Assembly: GCA_030077755.1 (NCBI GenBank)
Contig: JAQJZZ010000013.1
Coordinates: 1,612,001 to 1,676,000, forward strand
Length of the DNA: 64,000 nt
Direction of reading: 5' to 3'
Origin: Filosporella fistucella
Taxonomy: Eukaryota; Ascomycota; Leotiomycetes; Helotiales
Positions 20,048-32,501 of the stretch are shown piece by piece (position 1 is the stretch's first letter; the number at the start of each line of letters is the position of its first letter). A program made the translations under genes and the position numbers. The notes under the pieces were generated by a model. It saw only the letters and a program-made list of their open reading frames with translations. It did not search any database and was not told the DNA's origin.

Positions 20048-22139
20048 ATGTCTCAAGATCTTTGGTATCGTGTTCTGCCTCAGCTGGACACTAAGGAATG
20101 GATGTTTCAAGAGGCTCTCAGCCTCAATCGGTCAAATCTCGAAATGCCGGAGTCAGTGAGCTTCACAGACACCTCTTTGGGTATTAAAACCCTACAGCAG
20201 GATTCCAGTGACTTAGTAATGCCTCAGGCAACCGTGCGACCTTCTTTTAAGTCTCGTAATGATCAGAAATGGGATCTTTACAAAGATGAAATACGTCGCT
20301 TTTACATCGACGAAGAAAATACTCTTGAGGCAACTATGTGCAGGATTGCAAGCAAATATGGTTTTAAAGCAAGGCATGTCTATCCTCCCGTTCCGCTAGC
20401 CTTCAGAAGATACAAAACGTTACTAACTCAAATACAGCGAGCGAAAATGGAAATTAAAGATGAAGGAATGGAAGCTCAACAAATACTTGCCAGCAGAATC
20501 CATGAATATCATGATCGCCAAAGCCGAGAAAAGAAAAAGGGACGAAGGAAAAGAAACTTTGTTTCTTCATAAAAACTCCCTCATACGTCCAGAAAAGTTC
20601 GAGAACTTCAAGAAGAGAAAGACCAAAAAAGTGGTTATTGAAATCTTTTCCCCCACTGCTAGTAGGTTCAACCAAAAGAGCAGTCATTATAATTGGAACG
20701 TTCAAACATGATCCTGATGAATGTCTACAGAAACCCCTCCTGATATCTCCTACTATACGCCAGGCCCCCAAACTCCAACATCCGAAAGTACTCGTGAATA
20801 TGAGCACCCCGCCTCGGTAGTTACCGTTGTCGAGCCTTTCCAAACCGGTAGTGAGGCGCCAATCCTCGAGCCAGAAGTTGAAGTGCCGATTACATCGAGA
20901 GCTCGCGCAACCAAGACTAGGACTGTCACCTTGTCAAGCATCCGATTGCCATTTGTTGTGCATGGGTTAGAAACAGAGTGCGACCGAATTTTCTTACACC
21001 ACTATATATCCCGGCTCAGTTCTATTTTTACCCTTGAAGGAGAACGCGATAGTGCATTCCGGAATATCTTCCTGCCAATAGCCCTCCAAGATCCAGGATT
21101 AATGCACTCGATCCTCTCCTTATCTAGTAAGCACCTGGACTATAAGTCATCATATGGGCTTCAAATTTTGAAAGACCATCCAAATGTTGATATTAATATT
21201 CTCGAAGAACGGTCACAATTTCATCACGATTCAGCGTTCAAGGAATTGATTACACAACGAAGTGACACTGGGATTAAGCTCGCGATTTATGCTCAGATGA
21301 TCTGTTTAGTCCTCCAAACGCTTTCAGACCCATCACCTAATGGACAGCATCGGTTCCATCTTCAACATTACCAGCGTTTAATTAAAGATAACCCTCCTGA
21401 GGATATCGAGTCTATGAATTTTATCCATGAATTCTTCCAGTATCATATCTCCATAGACCAGTTAATCCACTACCCATATAGCGAAGATAGTGAATATATA
21501 TTGCACTTGCAGGATTTCAATCTCCCGAATACTATTCTTCAACCTTCAGCGTCGCGCTTATTAGGTGTTTTTGACGGCTTATTCTTATATTTGTCAAAGA
21601 TTACCAATATTAGGAATAAGATTCGTCAGAATATGGTCTTAGATGTTAATCCCGTTGTCGACTTCCAGGCTTTTTATGCAGCAGCTGAAATCGATGCCGG
21701 TATTAGGGAATGGTCGCCTGCGTGGCCCGTTGGCCATCCACATAAACCGATAAGCATGCTTTACCGTCAAATGATGCGGATCTATCTCTGGCGCACTATG
21801 TTCCCACCCCAAACCACGAATTGGAAGTTAGTCCCCAATCTGACTTCCGCCGTTGAAGACGGAATTGAGCTACTTAAATGCTTCGGCGCTCGTGATCCAG
21901 GTCAGACTCTGATTCTGGCGCCAGTATTCGTTATTGGCTGCGCCGCCTTCGAAGAGCATCAACGAGTGCCGGTTCGTCAGGCTATTGATGTTGTAAAGGG
22001 TTATAAGGAGCATAAGAACACGGACGCAGTGCTGGAGGTGCTCGGCGAGGTATGGAGACTTATGGATGCGAAGGATGAGCGGAGTTGGGACTGGCAAGCT
22101 GTTGCGCATCGAATGGGTCTAGACTTTCTCCCTTCTTGA
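20048..22139 (+). CDS. Clr5-domain / fungal-specific TF fusion protein
   Basis: Exons 20048..20373, 20438..20661 and 20731..22139 give 652 aa. Residues ~77-130 form a Clr5 domain: WDLYKDEIRRFYIDE..TL, then ASKYGFKASERKWKLKMKEW, then KLNKYLP. Then comes a basic segment (AEKRKRDEGKE, ENFKKRKTKK) and, from exon 3, a domain of the Fungal_trans_2 type (Pfam PF11951-like; SRLSSIFTLEGERDSAFRNIFLPIALQDPGLMHSILSLSSKHL region). Intron 1 (64 nt) starts GCATGT and has a perfect TACTAAC branch point; only that junction rebuilds the Clr5 core. Intron 2 is GTAGGT...CTACAG. Without these introns the locus looks like three separate short genes. It is probably a DNA-binding regulator; its targets are unknown. 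Confidence 0.82.
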
Positions 22140-22913
22140 CGTCTTCATCGATTTTTTTATGCTATTCTCCCTTTTTTTGAATGTCCTATATTTTTTTTCA
22201 TAGCCATATAGGGCGATTAGACTACTACTAGAATGTCTAATCTTAGAGTCCTTCCTATGTTAGTTATAGTTAGCACACGGCGAGAGGGCGGTAGTAAAAA
22301 TGAGGTTATCGTTCTCGAGCTTATAGTATCTAAAAGCTATGGCTTGCTTTTATATCCGGTGTATAAACGTGTAGAGAAATAATACACGTAAGTTATTATC
22401 CTATTATAGTCTCTAGTCTTGGATATTATTCTCGGACTATTCAAAAAGTTGTGCGTATCATCTTTAGGGAAGAAATATCTTCCAACCTTAGCCACGCTTG
22501 ACTCTTCGTGCTTAAGGCCTTAAGGTTTCCGTCGGGAAGGTGCGTCTCGAGTCGCAGGAATACACCTCAGGCTATGTAGCGAGGCAAGTGGCCCTTCCTC
22601 GGGACTCTTTTCGGGGATTTCTATAGGCCTCTATAGGGTCTTCTTTGTCACTTATATAATAAAGCCGTAGATCCAAACATCTTCTAATACGACAATAAAT
22701 ACGATGCCCCCCTCCCCCCTCCCCCCGGGAGACTTTCTTGCCTGAGGTACGGAGAGGATATATAAATAATTATTATGTGATAAAGGCTCTTGATTTAAAC
22801 TAATTCTATAACATAGAGGTCAAATTAGCTCACCGTAATCTAACTTATAAGGCTCAAATTTCTTTGACGGGATGGATCCAAAACCTACTTCGGCATAACC
22901 CCTATAAAGGATT

Positions 22914-23216
22914 AGAAACTGGTTCTCGGGCAAAATAGAGTATGGAAACTATGATCGGGGAACACCGGAGCCCAAAATGGGTTCCGTATTATGGTGTGCA
23001 GGCTGACTCAGGGTGTTTTCAAGCTGGCTTAGGCTCTGTTCAGGCTCTGCCCAGGCTGCTCAGGCTTCGCTCAGGCTTTACGAGTTACTCCAATATGCTC
23101 ACCTTCGGCTCAGGTAGGCTGACCCTCAGCTCAGGTTGAAGCAGCAGTTTCTCACGTCCAGAGACTAAAACGGAACCAGCGAAACGGAAAAAAAATCCTG
23201 AGTCTATGGGTATCCC
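22914..23216. repeat. dispersed repeat family A, copy 2
   Basis: It is collinear with 8632-8870 and in the same orientation. The middle is expanded by extra CAGGCT-type units between about 23020 and 23110. Confidence 0.8.
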
Positions 23217-24569
23217 GCCCTGCATCCCACTACGATCTCTCGCCGGAACAAGATATCCTAGCCAAGGAGCAAAATTGCGGCGAAGCCTACCAAAGCAAAG
23301 GTGAGCATGCAAAGTGATATATTGACGTAGGTGCAGAATAATATATGACTGAACCAATACCAGCAGAGTACGTCAACTGTGTTTTCATTGCCACGTTTTG
23401 TACTGCAATAGGTAATCATCTCCATAGAGCCCACACTCGCTTAATAAAGGGGGGTGCCTGAATACCTGGACCGTGCACTGCACTGCAAGGCAAGTTTAAT
23501 ATGCAGAGAAGAACACGAAAGAGGCCGGGTATAGAAAACAAGAGCAGGAAAGCTTGAGAAGAAGTGGTTGTTGCCATAGACTTCCTCTTGGTTGCATAGC
23601 ACAGAAGCGTGCGGGAAGCGTGCGTTGAAAGAGCAGCAGTAGCAACATATTGTAGAAGACACAGAGCCTCTCTTGCGTAACACAGTTGAGCTAGCTTGCA
23701 CCGTCTTCCATTGAATACTTCTGTATGGTGAGGGAAAGCAGTTTTGCTGTCTGAGTCTTGCCAGTAGCTGCATGTATGAATTCTATCACTCATCATTCAA
23801 CGAAGTGACAGGACCAAGGTATACACATCCCCCCATTTTCTTTGTGTACATATTTTGGTTGATTACCTTCCTTCCTTAAGAAGCTGCTCCCAGCCTTGTC
23901 CCTCTATACTCTCATGCCGTAACATTGTAGTGTCTCGCAGGGCTGTCTAGCCAATTCGTAGGTGGAGATCAGGCATTGTACTTATTTTTTCCGTTCTTCA
24001 TTTGTAAAGATTGGTCCTTTAACCTCAATAGTAAATATGGGGAGGATTTGCACTCTTGGATCATACTTTCCATCTCAGCCTTTTGTGCTTTAGCTGAATG
24101 CTCAGCTCACTTATCGCCTTTGAGTTTCTGCCTCTTCCTGTCTGGTCCTGCGAATCTCAAAGTCAGTAGTATACTTGCCAATCTGGATGGTCTACAATTA
24201 CCTTCAAATGATCACTGATTGTTTCCAGGCTTGAAAAGCGCAAGCAGTTGGAAAAAGTATCCTCAAGGAATTTCGTCCTATACTATGCTGATTCGGTGCA
24301 AGAGTAGTCCCCGGATGCATGCTGGTTGAAGTATTCCCAACTCCAACTTTCTCGTGTTCGTGGATATACGTGCGTTTGTTTTTCATTTATTTTCTGAACC
24401 ACAATGAAACTCCTGTGGACGTGTATTTGGCTTTGAAATGTATGCCAGAGTGACTGGGCAAAAGTGTCCACCAGATTAGACGTTCCCGTTAGCTTACCCA
24501 AAGCGGCTACACAGGTGGCATGAGTAGCTGCAATTTCCAAATCCGGTTTTATATTAAATCTCATGCGCC

Positions 24570-25200
24570 AAAGACCTAGGACGAGAGCTCAACGATAGCG
24601 CCCGCCTGAACAGGATGTTTTCGTCAGTGTCTCAAGCAATCGGACAAGTGGAAGGTCTCTTGCGCTCTATGAGTCTTACTTTACTTCGACTCGTATTCTT
24701 CAAAGACTCAGGACGATAGCATCCGACTAAAGGGACATTTCTACCCGCTTATCTCAAACATGAAAGCAAACAGAATAAGTGACTACACTCTCTAATTCTG
24801 GTTCTACTCTAAAATCATATCCTCAAGGACTGGGACTAAAGCACCGCCCTAGATAAAACGCTCCCCTCAAATAGCCCTGAGCAATCACAAGTATAATGAG
24901 TAGCTGGGCTCTTTAGTCCGATTTTGCTTTGAATCGTAAAACTAAGAGACCTAGGACAGGAGCACCCGCCGAAACGGGCGTTCCCATTTGGGTAGAATAA
25001 GTTATAGCGCTCTCTAGATACAATTTTACTTTATATCATATCCTCCAAAAGCCCGGGACGAGAGCACCCGCCGAAAATGGACGTTCTTATTCAGGTGTAG
25101 AATGAGGTACTGGGCTCTCTAGACCCGGTCTTACTTTAAATAGTTTCCCTCACACGTCCGGGACAAGAGCACCCGCCGAAACAGGACGTTTTATTTTGGT
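24570..25200. repeat. degenerate ~120-bp tandem array, about 6 units
   Basis: A core of the form GGGAC(G/A)AGAGCACCCGCCGAAA recurs at about 24572, 24708, 24826, 24948, 25050 and 25158 (spacing 102-136 bp). A second conserved block between cores reads GCTCTCTAGA followed by TTTTACTTTRAAT. The last three units are the best preserved. Confidence 0.85.
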
Positions 25201-25733
25201 TCACCTTGACCGCCAAAGGCCCTCTTGATTCATATCATAGCCATGAGTGTTTCCCATACCTTTCTTGTTTCTTTTCCACGACTCTGCAAGATCCTTCAGC
25301 TTCATCACCCGATACATACCTCATTGACGGCAAGTCACGCTCACAATCTCACGAGAGCCCATCTTCACCACCCTTCACAAGTTTCCATCCGTTTGGGCTC
25401 GCAAATCTCGTCTATCCTGGCGGCTTTTCACTTTCAAACTTCGTCAACTTCCTCACCTGATACACCACCTATCAAACGCGAGACTTGTTCACAGCGTTGC
25501 GGCGCGCTGTCCTCACTACCAAATCCAAGCTTTTTTTCAGTCAGATCTGCGTATCGATCTCCTCCTGCACATCCTTTACTCTCGCCTAAGATTTTCGAAA
25601 GTCTTCAACTTAGTCACACGCTTCACAGTCTATCAAAGGTGAGAAACGCTCATAACATTAAGCAAAGGCAAACAGATCTAGAAAGAAAACGGGCGATGAA
25701 TATCATCGCTTCTTAGAGACGATTTTCATCAAA

Positions 25734-26697
25734 ATGGCGGATGAAAATGATTATTATCTCGCAAATAACTACACCGGCGGTGCTGAGATGGCGGACGAAA
25801 ACCGGGCTCATAACCCACGTTTCTGTGTGTTCGACGGGGAGATCTATGAGCAAGTCATACTTCGGGGCCATGAAGATATCACTGGAATAATTCTGGCAGA
25901 CGTGGAAGTTGGAGACATTGACGACCTGGAGGAAGTAAAGATGTCAGGACCCCGCTATCTGGTAAGATCTCCGTCTTCTATTCTCCGTCTACTTCGCTAA
26001 CACATTTTCAAAGCTCTTTCAAGGACAAATGTACGAAAAGCAAATGATCGATCCAATTCTGGCTCCAGACGATTATCAAAGACTTATGAAAGTCGGAGTT
26101 CCAGCCATGCATCAAGCGCCGGGCGCTGTTCAGCAGCCAGCTGTACCTCAAATGTCCGTCATACCCCACCAACATCCAGCCATCACAGGAAAGATCCATG
26201 GATCCACCGAAAAATCCATGCCTCCAAGTTCTACACCTCGTCCAGGCACAGTCAAGCTCTACTACGGCTTCGATCTGCCAGACAATGTCCGACAGACGAT
26301 GTATTTCCAGATCCCCGTCGGAAAATGCGAAGGCAACGAACGATCCGGCGGACAAGTCGTTCGTTTCCGCTGGACAGAGGAGCAAGAGGACTATCTCGTC
26401 TTCTTGATTGACCTAGGCATGCTGATACTGGGTAGACAGATTGGTGGGCCCAGCCACTATCTGCAGATTACGGAGGCGTTCAATCGCCGGTTTGCGGGGC
26501 CGGGTTGGATGGAGAGAGGATACAACAGCATTCATACGTTTGCTGTGAAGCATAAGAATATCTCTGGCCGATTAGGAGATCTTCAGTCTGGTGGGTTGCA
26601 GCGTCCGGCTCTGGTCTGGATGCAGCAGATTGCTGCAGGTGTTGCGGCTCCGCTCAATCCAGCAGACTGGGATCTTCCATGGCGCCGAGGTAATTGA
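25734..26697 (+). CDS. SANT/Myb-like hypothetical protein with internal duplication
   Basis: Exons 25734..25961 and 26014..26697, with a 52-nt intron (GTAAGA...TCAAAG, branch GCTAACA), encode 303 aa. The C-terminal part has a SANT/Myb-like look: FRWTEEQEDYLVFL, then ITEAFNRRF, then GYNSIHTFAVKHKN, a tri-helix arrangement with tryptophan and aromatic positions. Two short segments resemble each other, RFCVFDGEIYEQVIL (about residues 29-43) and RYLLFQGQMYEKQMI (about 74-88), suggesting an ancient duplication spanning the intron. There is no named family that I recognise. It is convergent with the Zn2Cys6 regulator (95 bp between stops). Confidence 0.75.
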
Positions 26698-26792
26698 GGG
26701 ATAGGTAGAAAGTTTGGGGCGTGATGATTTAGATTTAGATAGTTTTGCCTTTGTTCAGATGCTGGACAAAGAATGAAAGTTGATTCTCTGGC

Positions 26793-29400
26793 CTAGAAAA
26801 ACCTATTGATGTCCTCGCTCATTAACCCCATCTGATCCCAACCTTCTCCCATAGGCATAAACTGCGTGTAGCCATCAACACCATATCCCGTTTCTCCACT
26901 GACCAGTTCCCCTACGGCTTGTAAATCCAACCAAGAGAACTCATCTTGTTGAGAGAATCCCGCTCCTCCATTGCCCCTAACTTGCATCGGACCTCCAAAT
27001 CCATTTCCGCTCCCATTCCCGCTTGTACTATTTCCGTTGACTTGATTGGAAATAGGGATAGAAGGTGTAGCATTGCCACGTGTCTGAGATTCAGAGTCCT
27101 TACGCTGCCAGAGTCTTTCAAGCAGCTCAGAGTACCGGGATGTGAAGTCGTTGGGACGGACGGATGCTTTTTGGAGGCGGTGGATAACGTCTTTGATCAT
27201 ATGTCTGATGCCAAGTTTTTCTTGGGTGGAGAGGACTATGAGTAAGTTGTCAGTAGGTTAGATAGAGGAGGGTGAAAGAGTGAAGGGTTGAGAATGGGAA
27301 GTGTGGAAGGCCGGGCTGAAAGGGTGAAAGTACCATCAAATGACCAGGCTTTGTACAAAAAGACAGCAGAGTTGACGCAGTAGCTATGATCATGAAGTTT
27401 AGTTGCAGTTTTTCTGAATGGGAGATTGGAAGGAGAACATACAGAGAGAAGCGAAGTGGAAGGTAGCGGAGACAATTTTCTGCATCAATATAGCTATTGA
27501 TAATACTAAGAAGAGACTTTGCTGCATCAACAGATTCATAGATGAACCTAGCGTCAGGCAAGGAAGGGACACCATTGTGTGATGATTCGTTCGCAGATAT
27601 CGCGTTGTGGTTCTTTGTTGCTACAGCTCTAGTGACTGTCGCTTGGAAGGCGTATGCGTTGGTATACAACCGTAAATATTCGTAAGACATTTGAAGAGTC
27701 GCTTTGATATTTGAAGGACCTGGGATGTCAGACAAGGTCACTGAGGACTTGAAAAAGGACTTACAAGTCAATGTACCCCAAATACTCTTCCACCCTTCAA
27801 TTGCGCGCCTGAAGTCATCAACATATTTGACATAGTTCCCTGCCAACATCATCTTCATACTGCTTCCCATCCCAGAGTAAAGGACATCGTGAACATTGCT
27901 GAACAATTGTGTCAGATCCAAATTTGCTTGTATGACGCTGGCATAATCCGTTTCATCAGGGGTTTGTGGTTGGAGAGGAGGGAAGTCATCAAAAGTTTGG
28001 CGGCCTTGTCGACCAATTCCTGTCAGTGCTACTGGACCTCGAGACCAAAAAGCTCTGCCAATTCGGGCTGACAACTGCCTGTCTGATATGTAACAAGCTG
28101 ATTTTGTCGTTAGAAGAGAACGATACTCCGGAGATGCTCTAAAGACATACCTGCCCAAGTAACTCTTCTCCTATTGACATGTGCCGCTTTCTCTTCATCA
28201 TCATGTTTGATAGCCGTTCTATCAAGCCCAAGAAAGTACCCCACTCTCAACGCCAACCCCACATGCATCCAAGCTGCTCTATCTTCCTCTCCACACCCGA
28301 CCTCCTTCCCTTCCGAGAAGGAATCTTGAGGCTCCCATTCCGCTAGTAACAACAAAGCCTCCACAGCCTCAACATCACACTTCTTTCCGGCAATGATTTC
28401 AGACACAAGCTGATGCATATAGCCGGAGCACGTGTGGAGGATGGTGTCACCTTGTGGTAGGTCCCTGGCGGCAACTGTGATCATAGCCGTCAGAAGATGA
28501 GGCTCTCGATTAGCTAGATATTGCAGAGAATCGGGTTCAAACGATCTCCTTGGTGCAATGGGTAGATATGGATGGTAGAATTGTTTGAAGCTTATTTATT
28601 AATCTTGGCAGTAACTTGGGAGGCAGAGAGACATACCGAGTAATCAAATGCAAAATCTGACTTGTGGTAAGTAAACCACGAGTAACGAGCTCATACTGCA
28701 AAGTTGAACTCCCTTCTCCTCTTAATGATCCACCACGAGGATTTTCTGGCGAGACACCCGCATTGGGCCGGTCGGACGTATGTGAGCGTTGACCTGGAGT
28801 AGCATATGAATCCAACTGAGCAGCTTGACTTAACATGTTCAATGCTTCAGAAGTGGCATGAAGGTCCGTGGAGACAATTGTCTCATCAATATTAGCAGTG
28901 GTTATCGGCTCATCTGGTGAGAAGCGCTCTTCCACAGAGGCAGTCTGAGGGTAATGATCTCGAATGCCGGCGGCATATGAATTAGGGTTACGTTCGGGTA
29001 CTGATGGTAGATTATGATTATTCGAGACTGGGGCAGTCTATCGTCATCGGAAGTTAGTACGAGCTACTCCTGTATCGTGGGGTAGCTAGACTAACGCTCT
29101 TTCTAACTCTCTTCCCACCTCGCTTTGAAGTCGCAAGAACACACTCAACATTATCACGAGCACATGCTTGACAAGGCGGCGTTCCGGGTTGCCCTAAAGC
29201 ACCTCTGATATCTTGTTAGAGATTTGAGCTATTTTCAGAGGATTGTATCTGGGTACTGACAGGTTGCATTTTGCTTTTCTCTGTCGGCATCGAAGGCATG
29301 CTCTGGATATTCGCTTCATCGGTTTGCCATGTTCTTTTCGAGCAGGACTTTCATTCGGGTATTGCCCCGCATCAGATCTGAAACCTGGACTCGGCAACAT
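26793..29400 (-). CDS. Zn(II)2Cys6 fungal transcription factor
   Basis: Seven minus-strand exons: 29400..29261, 29204..29096, 29037..28637, 28590..28151, 28097..27443, 27383..27334 and 27235..26793, encoding 745 aa. Introns are 56, 58, 46, 53, 59 and 98 nt. The binuclear cluster spans exons 1-2: CLRCRQRKAKC, then PPCQACARDNVEC, giving the six cysteines. The fungal-specific TF domain follows (FKQFYHPYLPIAPRRSFEP, GLALRVGYFLGLDR, RRRVTWAACYISDRQL). The second exon uses acceptor ATATCAG rather than the nearer TTTAG, because only it keeps the cluster in frame. The upstream frame is open to 29442 without an ATG. It is head-to-head with a transporter gene, so it may control it. Confidence 0.88.
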
Positions 29401-29975
29401 CTTTGACTTTTGCAATCTGGGGAATGGAGGAGTTGCCGGCAATGACAGAGCATTAGATGGAGATGACCGGCAATGTAGAGGAATAGATAGGAGATGTTGT
29501 ATAACCTCAATTGTCTCAATTACCGTTTATCATGTTGAAAAGAGGGGAGGAAACAAGATTTTCCCGTCCGAAGCAGTAGCCGGACACATCACATGTGCTT
29601 TATCAGCAGAGAAGCAGGTTTACATGTCCGTCTGTTGCCGTGAAATAGCGGGGTGGGCTGAAATCTTGGCTACAAGACACGAAATCACCACGCCCGCCAC
29701 AATCAATTTTCCAGCCACATTGGTCCAGCCGCAATTCGATTCCCTTGGACTTCCTTGGTCAATTGCCGGCAGCGGTAATGGCTCTTTCCACAATCGCGGG
29801 GTTCACGGTTGCTCCATGTAGTAGTATGGAGAACGATCCGCATGGTTGTGCAAGACCTGAGCTAAGAAATAATTCTATATCAACCTCGATGTCTCCTTCA
29901 TAATTGAGATCATCCAGCATCCTCTCGACGCAACGATAATCACATCAATTACCATTCAGATCGTATTATCGTGCA
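29401..29975. promoter_or_regulatory. bidirectional region between Zn2Cys6 regulator and transporter
   Basis: A 575-bp divergent spacer. A plus-strand frame across 29243-29821 is a shadow of the regulator's first exon. CGG-type half-sites are present by eye (for example near 29575-29582 and 29735), but I cannot say they are bound. Confidence 0.4.
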
Positions 29976-31700
29976 ATGGCGACTATTCCCAACAATTCTG
30001 CATCGCCATCCAAGGGCCAGACGGAGTATACCGAAGACATTGACGTCTCGACAACCATGAGTAAAGATCTCGAAGTCGCAAATCCTATCGATCGCGTTGA
30101 ATTGACAGAAGAAGATGTATGGATTCTTTCAAAGTTCTAGAAGGTTTTGGGGTCTGACTCTTGAAACAGGACAAAAACATTCGGCGGAAGACTGACAAGG
30201 TCATCCTTGTGATTCTCATCTGGGTTTATTTCCTCCAGGTAATTACTTTCATGCTAGAATTGTGCTCTCGAAATATATTCTTATACATATTATAGATTTT
30301 GGATAAATCTGTGCTTGGATATGGATCTATTTTTGGTCTGCAGCAAGACACCGGTCTGGTCGGAAACCAATACTCCCTCGTCGGCTCTATTGCTCCCATC
30401 GCCCAACTAGCATGGCAGCCATTCTCCTCCGTCTTGATCGTTAAGGTTCCACATAGAATTCTGATGCCAGCTATGGTCTTGGGATGGGGAATCGCTCAAG
30501 CTTCGATGGCTGCTTGCCACTCCTATTCCGGTCTTTTAGCAACTCGGTTCTTCTTGGGTTTATTTGAAGGGGGATGCCTGCCACTTTTCAGCGTCATCAC
30601 AAATCAATGGTATAGACGATCCGAACAACCTGTCAGAGTTGCTGCTTGGTACGGAACCAATGGATTGGCTACAATCTTTGCATCTGCGATATCATACGGA
30701 TTGGGACATATCCCCTCGGAAACGTTGAAGTCTTGGCAAATGTATGTCAAAATCCCAAACAAAGCTTTTCACTGTACTAACATCTGCAAGCATCTTCCTC
30801 TTTGTTGGCCTCATCACAATCATTACGGCACCATTCGTCTATTGGAAATTAGACAACGACGTGACCTCTGCCCGCTTCCTGACCGAGCACGAAAGGGCAC
30901 AAGCAGTTGAACGTCTACGTGCAAATCAAACGGGTATCGGTTCTCGGGAATTCGAGTGGAATCAAGTATGGGAGGTCTTCTTGGAACCAAAGAGCTACCT
31001 CTGGGTCGCCATGTCTCTGCTTCTCAACGTCGGAGCATCAGTTACCAATACCTTCGGACCACTGATCTTGAAGGGATTGGGATACAACAAGTATATCACC
31101 TCCCTCCTCAACATGCCTTTTGGAGCTGTCCAATTCCTCATCATCCTCGTCGCCTCTTTCGCCGCTCAGAAAGCTCGACTTAAGGCTCCAGTCCTAGTAG
31201 CATTAGTTGCTCCCGTAGTAGCAGGTCTCGCAATGCTCTATGTCGTTCCAAGAAGCGATATTGCTACCTCTTTAGGTGGATATTATCTCCTCGCTTTCCT
31301 TTTCGGATCCAACCCCTTGATTGTCTCGTGGATTGTGGGTAACACCGCTGGAACAACGAAGAAGTCAGTTATTATGTCTCTTTATAATGCCGGATCCTCA
31401 GCAGGAAACATCATAGGCCCTCTTCTCTTCAATGCATCTGACGCACCTACATACCATCCCGGTCTGCGCGCTGTACTGGGTATCTTCGTTGCACTAGCAG
31501 CGATCATTATTATTCAATTCTTCAATTTGATGTTTTTGAATAAGATGCAGTCGCGAAAGAGAGTCGCAAACGGAAAGAGAGCTGTTATCCATGACGCGAG
31601 TATGGATGCTCATTATAATGCTGCACAATCTGAAGGAGTGGGAGAGCATGCTTTTGATTTGACAGACCGTAAGAATGATGAGTTTGTGTATATTTATTAG
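29976..31700 (+). CDS. MFS transporter, anion:cation symporter (Dal5/allantoate permease-like)
   Basis: Exons 29976..30116, 30170..30238, 30296..30741 and 30791..31700 (introns of 53, 57 and 49 nt) encode 521 aa. A ~50-residue acidic N-terminal tail is followed by about 12 hydrophobic helices. Family marks: ILIWVYFLQILDKSVLGYG in helix 1, RFFLGLFEGGCLPLFS and WYRRSEQ after helix 4, YLWVAMSLLLNVGASVTNTFG in the second half, and GNTAGTTKKS. This is the fungal anion:cation symporter family of the plasma membrane, whose members import allantoate, nicotinate, biotin-type vitamins and similar organic anions; the substrate cannot be assigned. It is divergent from the Zn2Cys6 regulator. Confidence 0.9.
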
Positions 31701-32501
31701 CGAGTTGGTTATTGTACATATGGATAGTTATTTCATGAATATATTTGCATGATGTTGAAAGTATCTCTCGTCCCAATGCAACATGGCTTTTCATAGTTTC
31801 TGATGCCAAAAATCTTTTGATGGTCAAGATATCTCAAATGATCGATTCGACAATATCTGCCATGATCCGTGGCTTCTTTTATCCACCAAAGAAACACCTG
31901 CTTGGTCCCCCCGGTTCTGATACTTGAGAGATTTCCTTTCAATTCCGTCTTTGAAGACTGCCTGAACCAAGAAATTGCCCAAAATGAAGGGGTACGACCG
32001 CCGTTCCAGACCCCACGCTGTGGCTGGAGTACACCATGTGAGTTCGCGAATGCTTAGTCATCACCCGCACTTCATTGCATTTCAGCCTTGCCAAACATCG
32101 GAACATTCCAATTGTCAACATCCGGGCCAATTCCACTTAGCTTTCCTACGAATACACTGAGAGGATGGACAATTGGCAATTGATCCCGCAGGTTGAAAAA
32201 GCAATCTTCAATAAGATTAATGCCTCCGCAGACATCGATTAAAGCCTTGACAGGACATTTAGTTAACCATAAGTATCCCCTCAGCATAGAGCTCTAGTTC
32301 GACTTTCCTTCACTATTCCACTGGAACCTCACCACCCACCTGCGAGGGAGAACCACATTGAATTGAGACCCCAGATCAAGGAGACAATTGAGGGTATGAG
32401 CTACACCTCCATTGGCACTATTCCAAATCCTCCTAGACATGCGCTGAATGTGACAGGTTCATACATTAATTTTGTCGGATTCTCTACGAAATTTTTACAC
32501 A
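31701..32501. other. intergenic, no gene seen
   Basis: 800 bases between the transporter and the next gene. Short frames on both strands have no recognisable content. Confidence 0.5.

Larger units (their letters stand above)
22140..25733. other. 3.6-kb gene-poor, repeat-rich stretch
   Basis: No supported gene. It holds poly-C runs at 22707-22728, repeat A copy 2, and a degenerate tandem array at 24570-25200. The part just before 25734 (25206-25716) is open in two frames and is more likely a leader of the next gene than a separate protein. Frames near 23416-23796 and 24283-24564 look like chance. Confidence 0.5.

Noticed and set aside
29243..29821. 192-codon plus-strand frame
   Set aside because: It runs antisense through the zinc-cluster exon of the minus-strand regulator and has no independent features.
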